Assembly (NCBI GenBank): GCA_964020155.1
Contig: OZ026554.1
Span: forward strand, 1,866,247 to 1,930,246
Reading direction: 5' to 3'
DNA from: Chondrilla cf. caribensis
Lineage: Eukaryota > Porifera > Demospongiae > Chondrillida > Chondrillidae
Length of the DNA stretch: 64,000 bases
Below, in pieces: positions 61,201-64,000 of this stretch (position 1 is the stretch's first letter; each line of letters starts with the position of its first letter). The notes beneath the pieces are model-generated. The model worked only from the letters and a program-made list of their open reading frames with translations. It was not told the origin of the DNA and did no database searches. The position numbers and the translations under genes were made by a program.

Positions 61201-63960
61201 TGGATTAGGAGGTTGTTGGATTATGGAGTGCCTCTTACCATACTTATGTATGGTGACTGTACTCATATAATGGTCAGATTAGAGAGAATGTTGGATTATA
61301 GAGGTGTCGGATTAGTGAGGTTTCACTGTACGTTAGAGAAGCATAAAGAGGAAGAAGAGGAGTTTCAGAAGTACTTAACGAAATTTTAGAAGATAACGAG
61401 CCACCACAGACTTCTGCTGTTCTACCTACGGCCGGATGTCAGCATCTGAGCGAAGCTAACGGACGAGGGCGCTTGTTTTCTAGAAGAATCGGAGAAGAAA
61501 AAGAGCCAATTTGCCGACCTGCCATCAAAAGAGAACTTCGCAGTTTCGAAGAAGTTGTTTGTACCAAAAAAGCATGGCGAAGAATAAAGAAATGGACAGT
61601 GAAGAATTTTAGCAAGTGTATGGCTGCGTACTTTGCTCTGCCGTACTGTGTTGCGTTGCCATGACAATAATGAAGTGTTAATTAATCAATGCGCTGTTTT
61701 AGGAAGTATCGAATTAAGCCTGTGAATAGGTGTCTATAGAGCCTGATAGACCCCAGCTGTGTGTCTACAGAATATAGACACACAGCGGCACCTTTGATCT
61801 CGCCTCTCACTGGGATACAAGTATCTGTGATGTCTTGCTCTTCAGATATATCTAATATTATAAACGTATCTCAGAGTTAATAACCACTAATTTATCATTC
61901 CTTCTTGATAGCCCATTGCTTGTGCGTGAATGCAAGTCAGGATTTAGATTATGCTTCCGAGTTCTTCAACCTCTGTAAGGGTCCTTCTAACCTGTTGGCT
62001 TGTGCATGCGTTAGTGGAACATGTGAGGTATGTATGCATGTTTGGTCCGTATGAATGTGTAGTTGGTTTGCATGTACAGTAAGGTCTGTATGCATGTAAG
62101 GTTCGTATGCATGTTACCAATATATACTTGTCAACACTGTGTATACATACATATACAGTGAATACAGTTAATCTGCCACTGCTTTATCCATCGAACTCTT
62201 CATTTCGCCACAATTTCCCAGTACCAATATAATGTACAAGTACCAACAAATATTCATTTACTCTGCCAAACTTGTTAATCCAGCATATGGTAGGGATGAG
62301 AGAGTCTCCAACAGCAGATCAGAAGTTAGTTACTGGTTATCCACATGCTATTGGGATCTATAGCCATACATATTATAACTAGCGAATGGGATTGCATTTT
62401 GCACAATGAGGATACTCTCTTTGGTCCACCTAACATGGCACGTCTTGGAATTTCAGTACTTGATCGATGGTAATGCCTTACGTTTGGCTATAAAAGCAGT
62501 AGATGATGAAAAAACACATTTCCCTCACTGCTGCCTGTACTACCCCATACATTTACACAAACTTGTTCACTGTTGACTTTGGTGACCCCATTATTGTGGG
62601 TAGTGCATGTAAAAATGCATATGGGCCATTCACCCTACGTATGTTGTGTACAAGATGTAATGCCTGTGTCACAAGACTCAATTACTCCCATTTCTAGTGT
62701 TCTTTTGCCCCACACATGCAGTGTCTACCCCTGAAGGCCTACAACAGGGTGTAACACCCTGTTGCAATTTCAACGCTAAAAAAATGCAGTTACATTCCTT
62801 AACACATTTACCTTGATTGGGCATTATTAATAGTTACCCTGGTTTCTGAGCACAGTGTTGCTATTTAACCTTGCAGAACCACTGTTATGCATAATCTAGT
62901 ACTTGGGCTGTGATCTTCATTGTTGCACTGATTTTGACTTGATCATTGCAAACTGACACACTTTTTGACCGCATGTTCTATCCCTCCACTGTTGGTAGTG
63001 TCTGTATCCGTTCACTCTGAGTCGTGACGGTGAAGGAGCCTTGCAACAGTGCACCTACAACACCACAGGCTCCACTGGGGAAATAAAGTCTGAGGATTGT
63101 CAGTGTACGTACAATCGTGTTTGTGATAACCATTCTGTACGAATCACACAGTATGTTTAGATGGCTAACACCATATACAGTGTATGTATGCTGGGGACAT
63201 CACCTGTAGGGAACCAGGTCTTCACATGTCAAGACTCTAGGGATGGTAAAATGTATGTTCTTTGTTGGACAATTGCTGGGACAACTGTACCTGTTCCAGA
63301 AATTTAAAACTATGCAAGTTGTAAGCTTGATCTGTGTGGACTCCTATGTAATGTATGTATTATACTATGTGTACGTTCGTATGTATGTACTCATACAGTG
63401 TAAACTAAGTGACACCACAAGTGCAGTATGTGTACATGTACATGTACAGCAGAGTCGTCACAACCTAACACCTGACCACATTCTGATTATGTGCAGTTAT
63501 CACTGCTCAGTATTGGAAAAATAACTGTAATATGACAGTGTTTACTGTGTGATATTTACCCAAAAGTGCCAGATTTGTGAGGTTCCACTCTATGGTCAGT
63601 ACATGTGTAGTGGTTGTATTCCTCATGTGGGCTACAGCGGATATGCGGGGACTTTTGTCTAATTGATGACAAGGTTGTAGCTACGTACTTCTGTGCAATG
63701 TCGAAGGAAACAGGTTTATGTTGGGGATATAAGACAGCTTTTCCCTAGGATCCACCTATCCTATGCCCACACACCATGATACATATCTGCAACTTGCTGT
63801 TTTGTTGTATGAAGTAAAGAAATTGTCATTTTATCAAAAGCTGCAGATGAGGCAGAGGGGGATTGTCCTGAGGAGACATCTTCCATGATAAAATGGCCGT
63901 CAACACGTCCCTGCTATACTGCTGTGCAGATGTGCTCTCAGAACCCAATGTCTGGTGTAG
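45571..63960 (+). CDS. Large modular receptor, extracellular part (HRM / GAIN-like / Ig), partial
   Basis: Exons with GT..AG ends and matching phases: 45571-45861, 46213-46426, 47460-47572, 48004-48069, 48688-48721, 48910-49026, 49302-49420, 49980-50182, 50780-50828, 50897-50971, 51441-51585, 52025-52132, 52360-52432, 52558-52645, 53219-53283, 53577-53680, 54800-55105, 55350-55649, 56114-56367, 56915-57137, 57873-57997, 59059-59160, 59436-59720, 60359-60554, 61912-62027, 62999-63104, 63847-63960. Domain order: HRM, stalk, Cys-rich exons, HRM, GAIN-like block, GPS-like end, two Ig, CCP-like, stalk, Cys-rich, HRM, stalk, Cys-rich, start of another HRM. HRM plus GAIN suggests the adhesion-GPCR group, but no membrane segment is reached. 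Neither end of the gene is in view; a signal peptide was not found. The protein would sit on the cell surface. No frame breaks were seen. Confidence 0.82.
45906..45956. repeat. (TG)n microsatellite
   Basis: TG run in the first visible intron of the receptor gene. Confidence 0.95.
46576..46961. repeat. Compound (TG)n/(CA)n array with a repeated 18-bp spacer
   Basis: A short TG run, then five CA blocks, each closed by the same spacer AGTCATGCATACAATCAC (near 46652, 46731, 46797, 46879 and 46940). It lies in an intron. The array grew as a higher-order unit, not only by dinucleotide slippage. Confidence 0.95.
47640..47760. repeat. Dispersed repeat fragment related to 50395-50520 and 62155-62300
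   Basis: Shared phrases are TGTCGGATTAACTGGATATTCAT, read in part, and ACTGGGAGATTGTGGC. The wording resembles non-autonomous pogo/Tigger-like elements such as 61153-61328. No clear ends seen. Confidence 0.45.
50395..50520. repeat. Dispersed repeat fragment (second copy)
   Basis: Contains GTTTGTCGGATTAACCAAAT and TTGGGAATTGTGGCAGATAA, similar to 47640-47760. Confidence 0.45.
51211..51285 (+). repeat. tRNA-derived SINE-like unit
   Basis: TAGCACAGTGGTTATGGCGG at 51219 looks like an RNA polymerase III A box. GGTTCGAGTCC at 51257 is a near-consensus B box at the right spacing. It does not fold as a full tRNA, so a SINE head is more likely than a tRNA gene. A T-rich stretch follows. Confidence 0.6.
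51818..51884. repeat. (TG)n microsatellite
   Basis: TG run in a receptor intron. Confidence 0.95.
52134..52195. repeat. (TG)n microsatellite at a splice donor
   Basis: The run begins at the donor of exon 52025-52132 (AATG|GTGTGTG), so the donor itself is made of repeat units. Confidence 0.9.
52752..53105. repeat. 19-bp minisatellite, about 18 copies
   Basis: Unit CCCCCTGATGTGTCCGTAT with variants (TTATG, CTGTAT). Its period of 19 makes a false 85-codon minus-strand frame with a 19-residue repeat. Confidence 0.95.
53906..54046. repeat. Large hairpin 1: 60-bp arms around a shared centre
   Basis: Arms start TAGTTATACCCCGCTTTC and pair with only about three mismatches. The centre is CCGAGGGCGCAGCCCGAGG. 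It is followed by TTTACGCGGGCTGGT and ATCGAT near 54072-54098, as hairpin 2 is. It lies in a receptor intron. Confidence 0.9.
54150..54535. repeat. Diverged minisatellite, about 50-58-bp unit, seven copies
   Basis: Each unit carries GGCTCGT or GGCTTTTGG, then GGCAAGTTTCC and TTCGTTCG or TTCGCTCGG. It is followed at 54561-54587 by a perfect 11-bp hairpin (CTGGGGTACAT). With hairpin 1 this makes a foreign-looking block of about 760 bp. Confidence 0.8.
54800..55649 (+). other. Two Ig-like domains of the receptor
   Basis: Exon 54800-55105 has VYPGQDLTLTCTVLL, IVWTVNG and YQFSC. Exon 55350-55649 has DLCLQCSA, LVWRINGS and DYSGMYSCEL. Both have the Cys-Trp-Cys Ig core and are single phase-1 exons, as usual for Ig modules. 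Confidence 0.85.
55127..55222. repeat. (TG)n microsatellite
   Basis: TG run right after the first Ig exon. Confidence 0.95.
55690..55803. repeat. About 19-bp minisatellite (TGTGTATGGAGTCTATG)
   Basis: About five imperfect units in an intron between the Ig and CCP-like exons. Confidence 0.75.
57190..57290. repeat. About 15-bp minisatellite (GTGTTGGTGAA-TGT)
   Basis: Six to seven units with one-base variants in an intron. Confidence 0.8.
58238..58848. mobile_element. 611-bp element with perfect 38-bp inverted termini
   Basis: Begins GGTACTTCCCATAGTAAAC; the right end is its exact reverse complement for 38 bp. GTAC stands on both sides, a possible 4-bp target duplication, though the palindromic ends leave the exact border open. 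Subterminal GATCGATGACCGT-like units repeat. A 78-codon minus-strand frame at 58658-58422 (RKEVGHRIFVRKPG) is open, but I do not recognise it. It lies in a receptor intron. Confidence 0.85.
59436..59720 (+). other. HRM domain exon with following helix
   Basis: CVNETYGGVQWPRVPQGTTA at the start and FNRRCNELGQWEGISPFGCT, the clearest HRM in the gene, then a helix (IANHSLALAELKLNATNYNV). Phase 0 at both ends. Confidence 0.8.
59727..60085. repeat. 18-19-bp minisatellite beginning at a splice donor
   Basis: Unit TGTACAGGTTGTGTTCAC, more than fifteen copies with GATG and shortened variants. It starts within ten bases of the donor of exon 59436-59720 (GAAGAG|GTACATC). Each unit carries an AGGT, so many decoy donors follow the real one. 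Confidence 0.9.
60893..61018. repeat. Large hairpin 2: same ends and centre as hairpin 1, other arms
   Basis: Arms start TAGTTGTACCACCTTTC and pair with few mismatches. The centre is CGAGGGCGGAGCCCGAGG. After it come TTTACGCGCTGGT and ATCGAT (61055-61075), as in hairpin 1. Confidence 0.9.
61153..61328. mobile_element. Pogo/Tigger-like MITE
   Basis: Ends CAGTGAAACCTC and GAGGTTTCACTG with TA on both sides. 176 bp, no ORF. It is nested in the sequence that follows hairpin 2. Confidence 0.8.
61473..61664 (+). other. Unrecognised open frame after hairpin 2
   Basis: Stop-free codons that extend upstream of the first ATG include RRIGEEKEPICRPAIKREL and AWRRIKKWTVKNF, very basic. It sits inside an intron of the receptor and may belong to the hairpin-bearing element. 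No function assigned. Confidence 0.3.
62155..62300. repeat. Dispersed repeat fragment (third copy, inverted)
   Basis: AGTTAATCTGCCACTGCTTT and CACAATTTCCCAGTACCA are the reverse complement of phrases at 47640 and 50395. Confidence 0.45.
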
Positions 63961-64000
63961 GTGAGTGTGGGTGAGTGTAGGTTGTATGTTTTGCATGGAT

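Noticed and set aside
60823..61266. 147-codon minus-strand ORF over hairpin 2
   Set aside because: It crosses both arms of the hairpin and a MITE, so openness is by chance.

Overview
The window is metazoan nuclear DNA. Genes are split by many short introns with GT..AG ends, there are dozens of (TG)n/(CA)n microsatellites, and the families seen (CYLD-like CAP-Gly proteins, a TKL-type kinase, secreted collagens, a large receptor with hormone-receptor (HRM), GAIN-like and Ig modules) are animal ones. A sponge or other early-branching animal is my best guess; this is inference, not shown by a marker gene.

Positions 1-44,590 hold a tandem array, all genes on the minus strand. The repeated unit is a pair: a CYLD-like CAP-Gly gene and a short secreted collagen gene. 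CAP-Gly copies lie at 1-3,120 (A, runs off the left edge), 11,558-17,886 (B, most complete), 32,069-34,629 (C, largely deleted) and 42,352-44,590 (D, cut at both ends). Collagen genes lie at 6,061-8,236, 24,828-28,211 and 37,878-40,214. Copies B and D join the third CAP-Gly domain, through a phase-matched intron and a coiled coil, to a protein kinase. In CYLD of other animals the ubiquitin protease domain sits in that place. Every CAP-Gly copy carries at least one frame break.

The duplications give natural empty sites, so several insertions can be dated as younger than the duplication. The most striking is a 4,219-bp element at 18,480-22,698. It has perfect 100-bp terminal inverted repeats, a 9-bp target duplication, a decayed RecQ-like helicase fragment and one intact 1,061-residue reverse transcriptase with a restriction-like endonuclease end, but no transposase. 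Smaller terminal-inverted-repeat elements sit at 14,727, 16,061 (with telomere-like repeats), 27,010, 58,238 and 61,153.

Positions 45,571-63,960 are one plus-strand multi-exon gene, incomplete on the right and probably on the left. It encodes the extracellular part of a modular receptor: repeated cassettes of HRM-like domain, stalk exon and Cys-rich exons, a GAIN-like block ending in a GPS-like motif that lacks the usual cleavage half, then two Ig domains and more cassettes. Its introns hold minisatellites and two large hairpins that share ends and centre but not arms.
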